Part shown: piece after piece, positions 1-9,300 of the stretch | Position numbering within the stretch: the first letter of the stretch is position 1 | How the letters are laid out: every line of letters starts with the position of its first letter | Source: Candidatus Bathyarchaeota archaeon | GTDB lineage: Archaea; Thermoproteota; Bathyarchaeia; Bathyarchaeales; Bathyarchaeaceae | Length of the DNA stretch: 11,967 bases | Direction: 5' to 3' | Assembly: GCA_026014605.1 (NCBI GenBank) | Contig: JAOZIC010000044.1 | Location: 5,295 to 17,261, forward strand | Program-made: the position numbers and the translations under genes | Notes under the pieces: generated by a model | Seen by the model: only the letters and a program-made list of their open reading frames with translations | Told to the model about the DNA's origin: nothing | Database searches by the model: none

Positions 1-99
1 GTGGTGGACGGCGAAACCAAGTATTGGCTTGACAAAAACGGGGGTTTGCATGTTCCTAAGCGGGACTTCAAATGCGTAGTAAGCTGGAATAAGATGTAA
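1..99 (+). CDS. C-terminal fragment of an unidentified protein (5' end outside window)
   Basis: Frame 1 is open from the first base to a TAA at 97-99 and encodes 33 residues, running from VVDGETKYWLDKNGG to CVVSWNKM. The mix of charged and aromatic residues looks like the end of a soluble domain. I do not recognise the family from so little sequence. The two GTG codons at the window edge could be internal valines or a start, and the natural reading is that the gene begins upstream. A T-rich stretch follows directly after the stop. Confidence 0.5.
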   Translation: MVDGETKYWLDKNGGLHVPKRDFKCVVSWNKM

Positions 100-106
100 A
101 ATTGGA

Positions 107-122
107 TTTTTTTTGATTTTTC
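107..122 (+). terminator. T-rich transcript end after the left-edge gene
   Basis: A run of eight T, then GA, then five T and a C lies 8-23 bases after the TAA at 97-99. There is no strong hairpin before it. Archaeal transcription commonly ends at such T-runs without a stem, so this is a plausible end for the left-edge gene. The call rests only on composition and position. Confidence 0.35.
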
Positions 123-205
123 TTGCATTTGCAAATCTGCTTTGACGAAAAAATTGCCAAAGGCTTCATAAACATCGCTTAACATATTATTTGGTATTGT
201 GAGAT

Positions 206-970
206 ATGATGCCAATTCAAGGTAACCTGTATCTATGGGGAGAACGAGCGAAGGGCGTTCCAGAGGAAACTGGTGTCTACGCTTTTTACGACAAAGACCG
301 TACAATGATTTACCTTGGAGGAAGCTCCAACCTGCGAGAAACTTTCAGTAACTATCTTGAAACAGACTTTTCTGACGACCCACGCAAACGTGACACCGTA
401 TACTACCGACGAATGAACACAACAAACTGGGAAGAAACAGTTAAGTGCCTTCTAGAGGAATATAAAAAAGATTGTGGGGAGATACCGAGATTGAATATTA
501 CCATAAAACAAGACGACAAAGAGCAGGACGAAAAAGTAACTTCAGAATGGGGATTCTACTTCTACGAAGCATTCAACAAACCACTATTCGAAGCTGCCTT
601 CAACCTAGATGACCTCAAGAAAAAAATCAACAAAGTACCAACATCTTCTTTAGAGTTCCACCAAAACAGAGGCGACTTTGCCCGATGGATACGAGACGTA
701 TTCAAAGAAACCCAACTAGCTGAACGAATCGCAAACATGCAAAGCACAGGTGAAGACCTCAGACTCGACCTTCTAAGCGCACTGGGCAACCCCGATGTTG
801 CAGAGTGCCCCGAATGTCAACATAAAGAAACGCCCGTAAAAACTTGGCAAATGGCAGGAAGGCCAAGCAAATCTGGTGAACGGCTGCAGTTGACTATAGC
901 ATTGTACAAATGTGGAAACTGCAACAAAACCTTCCGAAATGTGGTAAAAAAAGAGAAAATAAAAGCATAA
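206..970 (+). CDS. GIY-YIG-like / DUF5752-like / zinc-ribbon fusion protein
   Basis: A 254-aa soluble protein with three visible parts. Residues 18-100 resemble a GIY-YIG fold: GVY at 23-25, IYLGG at 35-39, SNLR at 41-44, and CLLEEY at 81-86 followed by PRLN, where UvrC-like proteins carry the metal-binding Glu. The Arg expected three residues after NL is Thr46, so cleavage activity is doubtful unless Arg44 substitutes. Residues about 145-195 (SSLEFHQNRGDFARWIRDVF, then LAERI) resemble DUF5752. Residues 201-245 form a zinc ribbon with CPEC (201-204) and CGNC (236-239). The family reading is from memory of motifs. The start is one of two consecutive ATGs (206 or 209); TGTGAG lies just before. 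An A/T-rich CATATTAT at 184-191 sits about 22 bases upstream, so a very short or leaderless mRNA is possible. A nucleic-acid-binding role is inference. Confidence 0.75.
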   Translation: MMPIQGNLYLWGERAKGVPEETGVYAFYDKDRTMIYLGGSSNLRETFSNYLETDFSDDPRKRDTVYYRRMNTTNWEETVKCLLEEYKKDCGEIPRLNITIKQDDKEQDEKVTSEWGFYFYEAFNKPLFEAAFNLDDLKKKINKVPTSSLEFHQNRGDFARWIRDVFKETQLAERIANMQSTGEDLRLDLLSALGNPDVAECPECQHKETPVKTWQMAGRPSKSGERLQLTIALYKCGNCNKTFRNVVKKEKIKA

Positions 971-1047
971 TCTCTTCTTTACCGTGCTGTTGCCCCGAAA
1001 CTACTTACGTTCTGGTTCTAAGTTAGAGACGTTCATCCACAACGAGA

Positions 1048-1080
1048 GTTTTTGTTACTTTTTTAACACTTGTTTTTTTA
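1048..1080 (+). terminator. T-run terminator between convergent genes
   Basis: Three T-runs (TTTTT, TTTTTT, TTTTTTT) lie 78-110 bases after the TAA of the GIY-YIG-like gene and just before the stop of the convergent methyltransferase gene. This suits stem-less archaeal termination of the + strand transcript. I saw no strong hairpin. The remainder of the gap (971-1047) shows nothing else. Confidence 0.4.
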
Positions 1081-1602
1081 TCACCGTCTACTCCGTAACC
1101 GTGCATAAATCCCTGTTATTATGTTAACTCTCGGAACTGTTTCCATGTACTCTTCATACTTATTGCCAAATTTTTTGACAAGACGTTTGTCTTCGTCTAT
1201 TGCATATCTGTAAATTAGTACCGTAGTTAATACACCAAGGCACAAACTAAACCAGTGTTGTGAAAAAAGCGGAAATGAAAGAACCAACAAAATCCACGCG
1301 GTATACATGGGGTGCCTTACAACCGAATAAATGCCACTTTGCACAAGAACTGTTGTGTACATACAATTCTTGCCCTGAGGAATTCCCCCTTTTTGATTAA
1401 ATTCGATTCGTGATATCCAAGTGATAACAAAAAAAGCTCCGAGAAACAAAACGCCGATATACACAAAAACCGAAAATCCAAGAAAATTGAAAAATAACAC
1501 GGGAAAAACAAGTTGAACAAGAATGAGAATCATCCACATTACTGAGGTAATCAATTCTTTGCTGGTCCACACGATTTCTGATTGGTTTTGTTTTGCTGTC
1601 AT
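1081..1602 (-). CDS. ICMT/PEMT-like membrane methyltransferase
   Basis: A 173-aa polytopic protein with hydrophobic segments at about 17-38, 41-62, 98-115 and 118-135. The C-terminal half carries the family signature: SGIYSVVRHPMYTAW at 89-103 (the RHPxY motif) and, after the last segment, DEDKRLVKKFGNKYEEYMETVPR at about 136-158, which matches the E..L...FG..Y..Y....PR block. Members are SAM-dependent methyltransferases of isoprenylcysteine, phospholipids or small thiols, so the substrate cannot be read from sequence. The ATG at 1602 is 24 bases after the cbiZ stop, with no strong SD, so it is probably the last gene of the cobN-cbiZ unit. A link to corrinoid metabolism is suggested only by position. 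Confidence 0.8.
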   Translation of the reverse strand: MTAKQNQSEIVWTSKELITSVMWMILILVQLVFPVLFFNFLGFSVFVYIGVLFLGAFFVITWISRIEFNQKGGIPQGKNCMYTTVLVQSGIYSVVRHPMYTAWILLVLSFPLFSQHWFSLCLGVLTTVLIYRYAIDEDKRLVKKFGNKYEEYMETVPRVNIITGIYARLRSRR

Positions 1603-1626
1603 TAGGCGTTTTCAATTCCGCTGAGT

Positions 1627-2361
1627 TTAGTAGCCGTCGTTTTTCTTTAATGCCTTAAAGACTGCATTTTTTGTTGTGAACCCAATAAGTTCTCCCAGTT
1701 TTGTGTGACCGCTTGTTGTTAGTACTGGTTTACATGATCCCACTCCTGAAACAACAATCATGTTGTCACTACCTGTGCCTGTGGCTTGGTTTTTTGGCGT
1801 ATAACTGCTTTTTACCCCTAAATCCTCCATGGCAGCAGTTTTTGCTTCTGTTGCTGTCATGATAGTTCGCGCCATAGCTCCATCACTTAGAACTGCGTTG
1901 GTTAGAAGAACCACGTTTATTGTTCCAGTTGTCATTACAAATTTGCCATCCCGTTCCACGTAATCTCCTGTGTCCACTCCGCTTCTTTGCGCGTTTCCTC
2001 TTGCCCCCGCTGTTGCAAAACAACACACATTGAACTCTTGGTAAGACTTTTCACATTGTGCCAAGTTATCCATGTTAACGCCAGTGCTAAGCATCGAGAT
2101 TTCTTGGGGAGTTGTCCCTAGTGCAAGCGGGAATTTTTGAGCAAACTCTTCGTAGTTTTGTATTGTGTGCTCTGACAGTTTACGCGGGATGTAATTATTG
2201 GCTACATACTTGACCTGTCTGTGTCCGTCCCATGTTGACAAGATTCTGCGTTTTTCATTAAATGATACCAGCAAAGAATTCAGGTCATACCCCTGAAAAT
2301 TGTGGTATACTATTTTTGCTTTGATTCCCTCAATTTTGAGGTTTAGTTGTTTTTCTTTCAT
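1627..2361 (-). CDS. cbiZ: Adenosylcobinamide amidohydrolase CbiZ
   Basis: A 244-aa cytoplasmic enzyme. CbiZ hydrolyses the amide bond joining the aminopropanol arm to the corrin ring of adenosylcobinamide. The adenosylcobyrate produced can re-enter archaeal cobalamin assembly through CbiB and CobY/CobS. The family is recognised from STGVNMDN at 92-99, CCFATAGARGNAQRSG at 113-128, the TTGTINVVLLTN strand at 144-155, ATEAKTAAMEDLGV at 170-183, TGTGSDNMIVVSG at 195-207 and the late GHTKLGELIG at 218-227. Length is normal for a single-domain CbiZ. The start is supported by GGTGA at 2368-2372, six bases before the ATG. Only 12 bases separate it from the cobN stop, so translation of the two is probably coupled. 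Its presence implies import of incomplete or foreign corrinoids, fitting the BtuF-like gene upstream. Confidence 0.93.
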   Translation of the reverse strand: MKEKQLNLKIEGIKAKIVYHNFQGYDLNSLLVSFNEKRRILSTWDGHRQVKYVANNYIPRKLSEHTIQNYEEFAQKFPLALGTTPQEISMLSTGVNMDNLAQCEKSYQEFNVCCFATAGARGNAQRSGVDTGDYVERDGKFVMTTGTINVVLLTNAVLSDGAMARTIMTATEAKTAAMEDLGVKSSYTPKNQATGTGSDNMIVVSGVGSCKPVLTTSGHTKLGELIGFTTKNAVFKALKKNDGY

Positions 2362-2373
2362 TTTGTTTCACCA

Positions 2374-5300
2374 TCAACTTTTATTCTGTTTTTCAGTCGC
2401 GCTTTCCAGTAACGCCTCAATTCCCAAGTAAATCTGCTGCAACTCTTTTTGCATCTCTTCACTGGCGTTCCACATGCCACGCTGAATAATCTCCAGCAAC
2501 CTTTCTGTCATGTTTTGAAGAGCATACGGGTTCACTTCTTTGAGCCACTTTTGCATCTCTTGGTCTAGAACATATTTTTCTGCAATTTTTTCGTACATCC
2601 AGTCTTCAACAACTTCAACCGTGGCATCCCAACCCAAAACATAGTCAAGCACTCTAGACAGCTCAGCAGCACCTTGGTATGCATGACGTTTCAGGCCATC
2701 AATATACTTGGGGTTTAACAGCCGTGAACGAAAAACATGGTACGTTTCTTCCGCAGTAGTTCTAACTTTTACTCTATCAGGGTCTGAGCTGTCACCACAA
2801 TATGACCGAGGTTTTTTTCCTCCAAGAGTTTTAACTGATGTAATCATTCCGCCGTGGTAGTCGTACCAGTCGTCACCGTCTAAAATGTCAAATTCACGTG
2901 AATCATCATTTTTTACTGTTAAGTTGATTTTGCTTAACCGCAGTTTGAATTGTTCAGGCTTTGCAACACCGTAATCTTTTCTGTTGTAAACAAAGCTTCC
3001 CCACGTGATGTAGATGTTTGTCAGGTCTTTTTGGTCTTTCCAGTTCTTTGAATCTATTGCGCTACATATGCCGCAACCATACGCTGCGGGGTAATCACCG
3101 AAAATCCTGTAGCATGCTTCTTCGCGTGCTTTTTGTTCATCTGTTCCTTGTGCTACTTTTTCTTCCACTTCTGTTTCTACGTGTTTAGCAAGGTAATTGT
3201 CGTCAGCTGACTCTTTTAGTTTAGCCACCATTTCTACGGCTTCATCAATTAAATGAACAATATTTGGGAAAGCATCCCTGAACATTCCGCTGATGCGTGT
3301 AGTCACATCGATTCGGGGGCGTTTCAATTCTTCAAGTGGAATTGATTCAATTCCTGTAACTCTGCCGCTGCTGCCTTCCCATACTGGTTTTACACCCATC
3401 AAATACAGGATTTCTGCAACATCGTCACCTTTAGTTTTCATTGTTGGAAGCGCCCACAAGATGATGCCGATGCTTTCTGGATACTTTCCTTCTTCTGTTA
3501 TGTAGCGTTCAAGTAATGCGTCCCCTAAAGAAACTCCTACCTTCCACGCTGCAGGTGTCGGTATTGCTCGGGGGTCAACAGAATAGAAGTTTCTACCCGT
3601 AGGCAGTATGTCCGCCATTCCCCGTGTCATTGAACCAGACGGACCCGGAACAATGTATTGACCTTGGCTTGACAGCATTGTGTTGGTTAACTCATCTGTT
3701 GTGGCTTCTAGGGCTGGAACCAGAAAACTGGAAACGTATGCCAAGCACTCTTCTACTTTTGCACTGGAGCCATTAGTTATGTCTTTTACAATTTTGTTGA
3801 CAAATTTTTCGTCAAAACCCGTTTCGTTATATCGTTCTATAATCTCCCGAGCCATATCGTGCAGTTCTCTGATTACATCACCATTAGTTCTGCCATCTGA
3901 ACGAAGCGTTCCCTTGTTTTCAACCAAATCCTCGTAGTCGTAACCCTTTAACTCGGCTAATGACTCCCTCAAAGAAGGCACAGAACCATTACTGAGTCTT
4001 GTTAGAGTAACCAAAAACTCTTCTAATCGCGAACCCGTTGGAGGCACTCCGAACGTGTGTAATCCATCTCGGATTTGGGTATCCGATACTTCGTGCAGAT
4101 ACGAATGTAGCTTTTCAACAAACCCATCAAAATCAGCCATTGCGTCCTTTTCTGAAATCTCTAAGTCATGGTCCAGTTTTGCTTCAACTGTAGCATCCCA
4201 AATCAGCTTTTGCATAACCTGAAGTTTCCCGTGGTCAGCAAGTTTTGCGTGGTAATAGTCTTGCAGTTGAATCTCTAACGCTGCCATTTCTTCATATGTG
4301 TCTGCGTTGTGCATAACTGGAATCAGGTGGTCAATGATGCAGCAGTAGCTTCTTCTTTTAGCTTGAGCGCCCTCCCCTGGGTTGGTGATTATGTACGGAT
4401 AAACATTGGGCAAATCTGAAATGGCTATGTCTGGAAAACAGGCGTCTGTCAGTCCAATTGATTTTCCTGGCATCCATTCTAAGCTTCCGTGGGCTCCAAG
4501 GTGTATAACAACATCTGCCTTGAACACGTCCCGAAGCCAACGGTAATACGCATAATAGTGGTGTGTCATCGCCAAATCTGGACTATGGTAAATTGCTTCT
4601 GGGTTTTCCAAGAATCCGCGGGTTGGCTGAAGGGCAATGAAGATGTTGCCGTTGATTATTCCTGCTACCAGTAACTCGTTATTGTAGTAGAACAGTTTAC
4701 CCGGAGGGTTCCCCCAATCTTTTATCATGTGCTTTTGGGTGCTTTTTGGTACCTCGTTAAACCATGGTAAGTATCTGTTTGTCGGAATTTTGGCTACAGC
4801 CCTTTCAACCAATTCTTTAGAACTCAGCCACCTGCGGTCGTTTGTTAACCCGTTAATTATTTCCTCAATTAACGTCTGACCACTTTCAGGCAAAAAATCT
4901 ACTTTGTAATCTTGCTGTTTCATGTTCTCTAACAAACTTACTGCCGCAACCGATGTATCCAATCCAAAAGCATAACCGATTGTATCGTTTCTAGGTGGAT
5001 AATTGTGAAGAATTATGGCAACTCTTCTTTCATTGTTTGGGGTGTGCCGTAGTTTAGCCCATTTTAAGCTGAGGCGAACAACTTTGTTGATTCTCTCCGG
5101 AATTGGTTCATATTTGATAATTTTTGTTCCCGTTAAAGGATTAGTTTGAGTTCTATCCATTGTGGCAACCGGAACAGTGATTAAAAATCCGTCAAATTCG
5201 GGTAAAGCAACCTCTGTTGGAATATCGGCAACACTTAACCCCAAATTTGTTTGTTGCCAATCTTCAAAGGAGTTACATGTTAAAACCGCTTTAATCACTG

Positions 5301-6126
5301 GAACGCCCAATCTGCTAAGTGCATCTAATGCTTCTGCACCGCCGGGTGCCATACACGCCGAAAGCCCAATGGCGCTTACTATAACGTCAACTATGGGCTT
5401 GCCATTTTTGATGAAGAATTCGTCAATTACCCAATCCAATCCTTTTGTTCCTAACTGGTCATCCTTTAATCCACTAAAAAACACCGGAAGCGCATTAGCG
5501 CCATATTTTTCGATTTCTCTGACTAGGCCCTCAACAAAACTTGTGTCTTCACTGTGCACATGGTTGTGGTGAAACCAAATGCCCACTGTAAGCTTTCCTT
5601 TTTGAAACTTTTTTTCTAAATACTCTTCCAGTGTAGGCAAGTGCTCAAAGTCGGGGTGAAAAATTCCTTCATATTGTGGCTTTACGGGAGCACTAACTTT
5701 GTAATTTGAACCCATAAAACAATTTGATAAATACAGCAAAAGGTTTTCAATGTTCTTTTTGTCGCCATAACTGAAATAACCTGTAATGTTCTGGAAAATT
5801 TTTTGATATTTCTTGGATACTTTCTTTTCCTTATTGGCACTGATAACAAAAACTGGGTTACCTGTTTTTCTTAACGAAGAAATGACATCATCAAAGTCAG
5901 TGCATTTATTCAACAAGTGTATTATGGTCACATCTGCTGTTTGAGCAAATTGGACAAACTCGTCGATGTTTTCAAGATTGTTCTGGTCCTCGGAGAAATC
6001 TGTACCTGACCACAAATACGTGTCAAGTATTTCTCCATGTTTACTGTTTACTGCTTTGAAAGCAGATGCGAACGGAGTGGGCTCCGTTGGGTTTGTTGTA
6101 GCAAATGCTATTTTGAGTTTTTTCAT
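2374..6126 (-). CDS. cobN: CobN/ChlH-type chelatase large subunit
   Basis: A 1250-aa protein of typical CobN length. It is the porphyrin/corrin-binding subunit of an ATP-dependent cobalt (or magnesium) chelatase. The family hallmark is at about 538-603: VVIHLGAHGSLEWMPGK, then PNVYPYIITNPGEGAQAKRR and IIDHLIPVM. Further conserved blocks are LPTGRNFYSVDPRAIPT (841-857), PGPSGSMTRG (827-836), YGCGICSAIDSKNW (1016-1029) and YITWGSFVYNRKDYG (1039-1053). The N-terminal 1-130 region reads as a Rossmann-like domain. The ATG at 6126 is supported by GGAGAT at 6135-6140. In the aerobic pathway CobN works with CobS/CobT; archaea usually pair it with ChlI/ChlD-type AAA+ subunits. None is in the window. 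It is followed after 12 bases by cbiZ. A true magnesium chelatase H is unlikely given the corrinoid context, but metal and substrate cannot be proved from sequence. Confidence 0.93.
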   Translation of the reverse strand: MKKLKIAFATTNPTEPTPFASAFKAVNSKHGEILDTYLWSGTDFSEDQNNLENIDEFVQFAQTADVTIIHLLNKCTDFDDVISSLRKTGNPVFVISANKEKKVSKKYQKIFQNITGYFSYGDKKNIENLLLYLSNCFMGSNYKVSAPVKPQYEGIFHPDFEHLPTLEEYLEKKFQKGKLTVGIWFHHNHVHSEDTSFVEGLVREIEKYGANALPVFFSGLKDDQLGTKGLDWVIDEFFIKNGKPIVDVIVSAIGLSACMAPGGAEALDALSRLGVPVIKAVLTCNSFEDWQQTNLGLSVADIPTEVALPEFDGFLITVPVATMDRTQTNPLTGTKIIKYEPIPERINKVVRLSLKWAKLRHTPNNERRVAIILHNYPPRNDTIGYAFGLDTSVAAVSLLENMKQQDYKVDFLPESGQTLIEEIINGLTNDRRWLSSKELVERAVAKIPTNRYLPWFNEVPKSTQKHMIKDWGNPPGKLFYYNNELLVAGIINGNIFIALQPTRGFLENPEAIYHSPDLAMTHHYYAYYRWLRDVFKADVVIHLGAHGSLEWMPGKSIGLTDACFPDIAISDLPNVYPYIITNPGEGAQAKRRSYCCIIDHLIPVMHNADTYEEMAALEIQLQDYYHAKLADHGKLQVMQKLIWDATVEAKLDHDLEISEKDAMADFDGFVEKLHSYLHEVSDTQIRDGLHTFGVPPTGSRLEEFLVTLTRLSNGSVPSLRESLAELKGYDYEDLVENKGTLRSDGRTNGDVIRELHDMAREIIERYNETGFDEKFVNKIVKDITNGSSAKVEECLAYVSSFLVPALEATTDELTNTMLSSQGQYIVPGPSGSMTRGMADILPTGRNFYSVDPRAIPTPAAWKVGVSLGDALLERYITEEGKYPESIGIILWALPTMKTKGDDVAEILYLMGVKPVWEGSSGRVTGIESIPLEELKRPRIDVTTRISGMFRDAFPNIVHLIDEAVEMVAKLKESADDNYLAKHVETEVEEKVAQGTDEQKAREEACYRIFGDYPAAYGCGICSAIDSKNWKDQKDLTNIYITWGSFVYNRKDYGVAKPEQFKLRLSKINLTVKNDDSREFDILDGDDWYDYHGGMITSVKTLGGKKPRSYCGDSSDPDRVKVRTTAEETYHVFRSRLLNPKYIDGLKRHAYQGAAELSRVLDYVLGWDATVEVVEDWMYEKIAEKYVLDQEMQKWLKEVNPYALQNMTERLLEIIQRGMWNASEEMQKELQQIYLGIEALLESATEKQNKS

Positions 6127-6250
6127 ACAATTTTATCTCCAAATGTTACTATGTTTCAAAAATCTGTGGATTTGCAAAAGATGGCGCGTTTAGTTGAAAC
6201 TGCGTTTGGCGTAAGCCGTTAACTTTTGCAGTTAGTTTTGTTTGTGTAAT
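6127..6250 (-). other. Probable 5' leader of cobN with inverted repeats
   Basis: The gap between the btuF-like terminator and cobN holds several small inverted repeats: AACTGC (6198-6203) with GCAGTT (6228-6233) enclosing GGC-GTAA-GCC (6208-6217, a GNRA-type loop when read on the + strand); TAACT (6220-6224) with AGTTA (6230-6234); and AAATC-TGTG-GATTT (6160-6173). The cobN SD GGAGAT is at 6135-6140. I see no convincing TATA box inside the gap. The T-rich TTTTTTTATTA read on the - strand near 6247-6257 could serve as one, giving a leader of about 100 bases. No B12-box riboswitch core is visible by eye. Whether this is a DNA operator or a structured RNA cannot be decided here. Confidence 0.35.
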
Positions 6251-6289
6251 AAAAAAAGAAAAAATGGCAAGCTGAAAAAAACTCTTGCC
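6251..6289 (-). terminator. Hairpin plus T-run after the triple btuF-like gene
   Basis: Read on the - strand, GGCAAG (6289-6284) and CTTGCC (6271-6266) form a 6-bp stem with a 12-base, T-rich loop. It is followed by ATTTTTTCTTTTTTT down to 6251. It begins 33 bases after the stop of the BtuF-like gene at 6322. This resembles an intrinsic terminator and would separate that gene from cobN, although partial read-through is possible. Confidence 0.55.
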
Positions 6290-6321
6290 TTTTGAGTGAA
6301 TTCTTTCGTCTTCAGTAATGC

Positions 6322-9300
6322 TCATGGGTACACAAATACTCCTTGTGGGTCTGTTCCAAAGAATATTTGATTAAACTCTGAGTTTACAGCGGCGGGGTCT
6401 ATGTCTTCAAAGAGTTCGGGTTGACACCATTTTGCCCAGTAAAGATAACCGATAACTTCGTGGGCTCCGATTCCTTCACGTAACACCACGTAATCGTATA
6501 CGTAGACCTGTTCATTTTGGACAGCTTTTACTTCACTGAGTTCTGGCCTGTTTAATATTTCGTTTCTCATTGCAATGAAGTCTGCTTCGTCGTGTTCTGG
6601 ACTGCTGATGGCGCAAATGATTATGTCTGGGTTTTGTGAGATTACAAATTCAGCGCTCAAAACTGTGTAGAAGAATGTTTGGTTTTCGGCAATGTTTATC
6701 GCGCCCGCACAATGTTGATAGTTGATGACAGATGTTTGATATGGTTGATACCACTCAAGCAAAACTGTGGGTTTTTCTTCACGTGACAGATTCGCGATGC
6801 GGTCTTTAACAAGGTCATTGTAGTGCTGAACGTAATCGACGTATTCTGCTGCGGTGTCGTCTGCGCCAATAAGTTTGCCTATAGTTGTAACCAACTCACA
6901 TGATGTATCCACGGCAGTAACGTTTGAAAATGCAGATGGTTGCGGGTTTGCTGAACCAGTGATGAACAACGGTATGCCTGCGGCTTCAATTTGTTCCCTT
7001 TTCTCTGTGTAATAATCCAGAGCAGCACCAGAAATTATTAGATCAGGTTCTAGTTCTAAGATGAGTTCAACGTTATACTCGACAACAGGCACATCTTCAA
7101 CAGATGACGGCAAAACTATCATCCCCCCCGCAGAGTCCCGTCCAACGAGTTTGTTTTCACATCCCAAAACGCATATTATCTCAGTTAATCCTGGATCAAG
7201 AGTAACTATGCGCTCCACTGGTTGTGTTAACGTTACTTCGTTTCCCAGTCCATCTATAACTGTAGCAATCTTGGGGTATGCGTAAACGCCGTCCACTTCT
7301 TCTCCGTACAACTCCTGAATCAGTTCTTGATGCACTGCAGATGGGTCAATGTCCGCAAAGACGCTGGGGTAGAACCACTTTGCAAAATATAGTAAACCAA
7401 CAGGGTATTGTACACCCGTTCCGATGCAGTCGTTGTATGTGTAGACGCGGTTATCTTTGATGGCTTGTACTTCACTTAGCACTGGGTTGTCCAAGAACTG
7501 GTTTCGGGCGTATTGGTGTGTTTCTAAGTTGCTTCCGCCGTATGCCATTACAATTATTACGTCTGGATTCGATTCTATTATGTATTCAGGGCTCAATGTT
7601 GGATACATAACTGTTGAATTTGCTGCAATGTTTATTCCACCACATTCAACTAACCGATCGTTGGCTACACTTCCATTGGTCATTGTAAGCCAGCCATAGT
7701 CCATGAATCCCAAAAAGAACCTTTCCCGTTCATTGACTGGTATGTCTTGGAGCCGTTCTTGGATTAGGTCTCTATAGTTCTGGATGATGTTGTTGATTTC
7801 TGTGGCTCGTTTTGTGTTCTCTAGCACACTACCAAAATTGTTAACAATTGTTGCAATGCGGTCTGGAACACCTGAATCTTCCATTATCATTGGTATTCCT
7901 GCATCAGCAAGGGTCTCCAAAACCTCTTCAGAACCATACAGTGCTGTGTCCGTGACTACCAAATCAGGTTCCAGTTCAAGTATTACCTCCAAATTTGGTG
8001 TCAGCGAATCTCCTGCATTTGGTTTTTCCAAAAGAGACCGTGGATAACCTTCGTATCCATTAGGACGACCAACAATTTTGTCTTCACCGCCCAGAGCACA
8101 TATAACTCCGGCTAACCCATCGTTGAGAACAACAATTCGTTCCACAGGCAGTGTTATGTTAATTGATGCCCCTGAAACATCTTCGATTATAACGAATTCT
8201 GGTACAGGTTCTTCTTTTGGTGTTTGTTCTTCTGGATAATAGTAAACCCCTTCTGGAACAACGCCAAAGAAAATTTCAAGCAACGCAGTGTGCACTTCAG
8301 TGATGTCAATATCTTCAAACAGGTCCGGGTGGAAACACTTAGCCAAAGTCAACAACCCCAGATGGTTACGAATACCCGTTCTGAAGGCTCCATCCATAAC
8401 AAAAACTGCACCTGTTTCGACAGCAGTTGTTTCTACTAAACCAGTTCGATTCATCAACGTTGCACGCATCGCTTCGAATTCTGTTACGTTATGGGTAGTG
8501 CTGGTCATCACTCGTATGACAACATCAGGATTTTGTTCAAGAACATGTTCTGGGCTTAAAGTTGGGTAAGTGCTTTCTTCGTCTGCTGCAAGGTTTAGTC
8601 CACCTGCATCAGTTAACATTTGATGAGGCAAACTTACTGAAGAGCAACTAAACCACTCACGCACCCACTCGTAGTAAACCAAAGGTTTCTCACTGTCTGA
8701 AATAGTGGAAACCCGTTCGTTGACAAGGTCGAGGTAGTGGTTAATGAACTCAAGTAGTTCTGATGCTGTTTCTTCGGCATCCAACATGGTACCAAGATAA
8801 GTTATCAAAGGCTCCACGCGGTCAGATTGGGAAGGATTATCAATAATCACGGGTATTCCAAGAACTTCTTCGATCTCTGCTCTAGTTTCGTTGTCTATTC
8901 GAACATCCGCAATTATCAAGTCAGGCTCAACTTCTGCCAAAAGTTCCATGTTCAAGCCGCCCGAGGACTCGCTTACAACAGGCACCTCGGAGGTTGCATT
9001 CGGAAAAGTCGAGTAAGAATCGCGTCCAACTAGTTTGTCGCCTGCACCTAATGCGTAGACGATTTCTGTAACTCCACCCGTAAGAGTGACAAGTTTGTTA
9101 ACCGGAAGAGTCACATTCACTTCTACGCCTTGAACGTCAGTTATGACAATTGTTGTATTTTCTGGCGTAGGGTCTTCTGTTTCAGGATCTTCAGTCTCAG
9201 GGTCTTCGGTTTCAGGGTCTTCAGTTTCTGTTGTAAAAAAAAGACTGTAAGCACCATAAGTAGCGCTAATAATCACTACAAGAAGTAATGCCCCCAAAAA

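Noticed and set aside
127..136. ATTTGCAAAT palindrome before the GIY-YIG-like gene
   Set aside because: Ten A/T-rich bases are easily expected by chance, and its position does not match a clear promoter.
5162..5572. 136-aa + strand ORF opposite cobN
   Set aside because: It lies fully antisense to conserved CobN sequence, has no SD, and its composition is that of a shadow frame.
6127..6321. Cobalamin riboswitch before cobN
   Set aside because: No B12-box-like conserved core could be seen on either strand. Only small unrelated inverted repeats are present. A covariance-model search would settle it.
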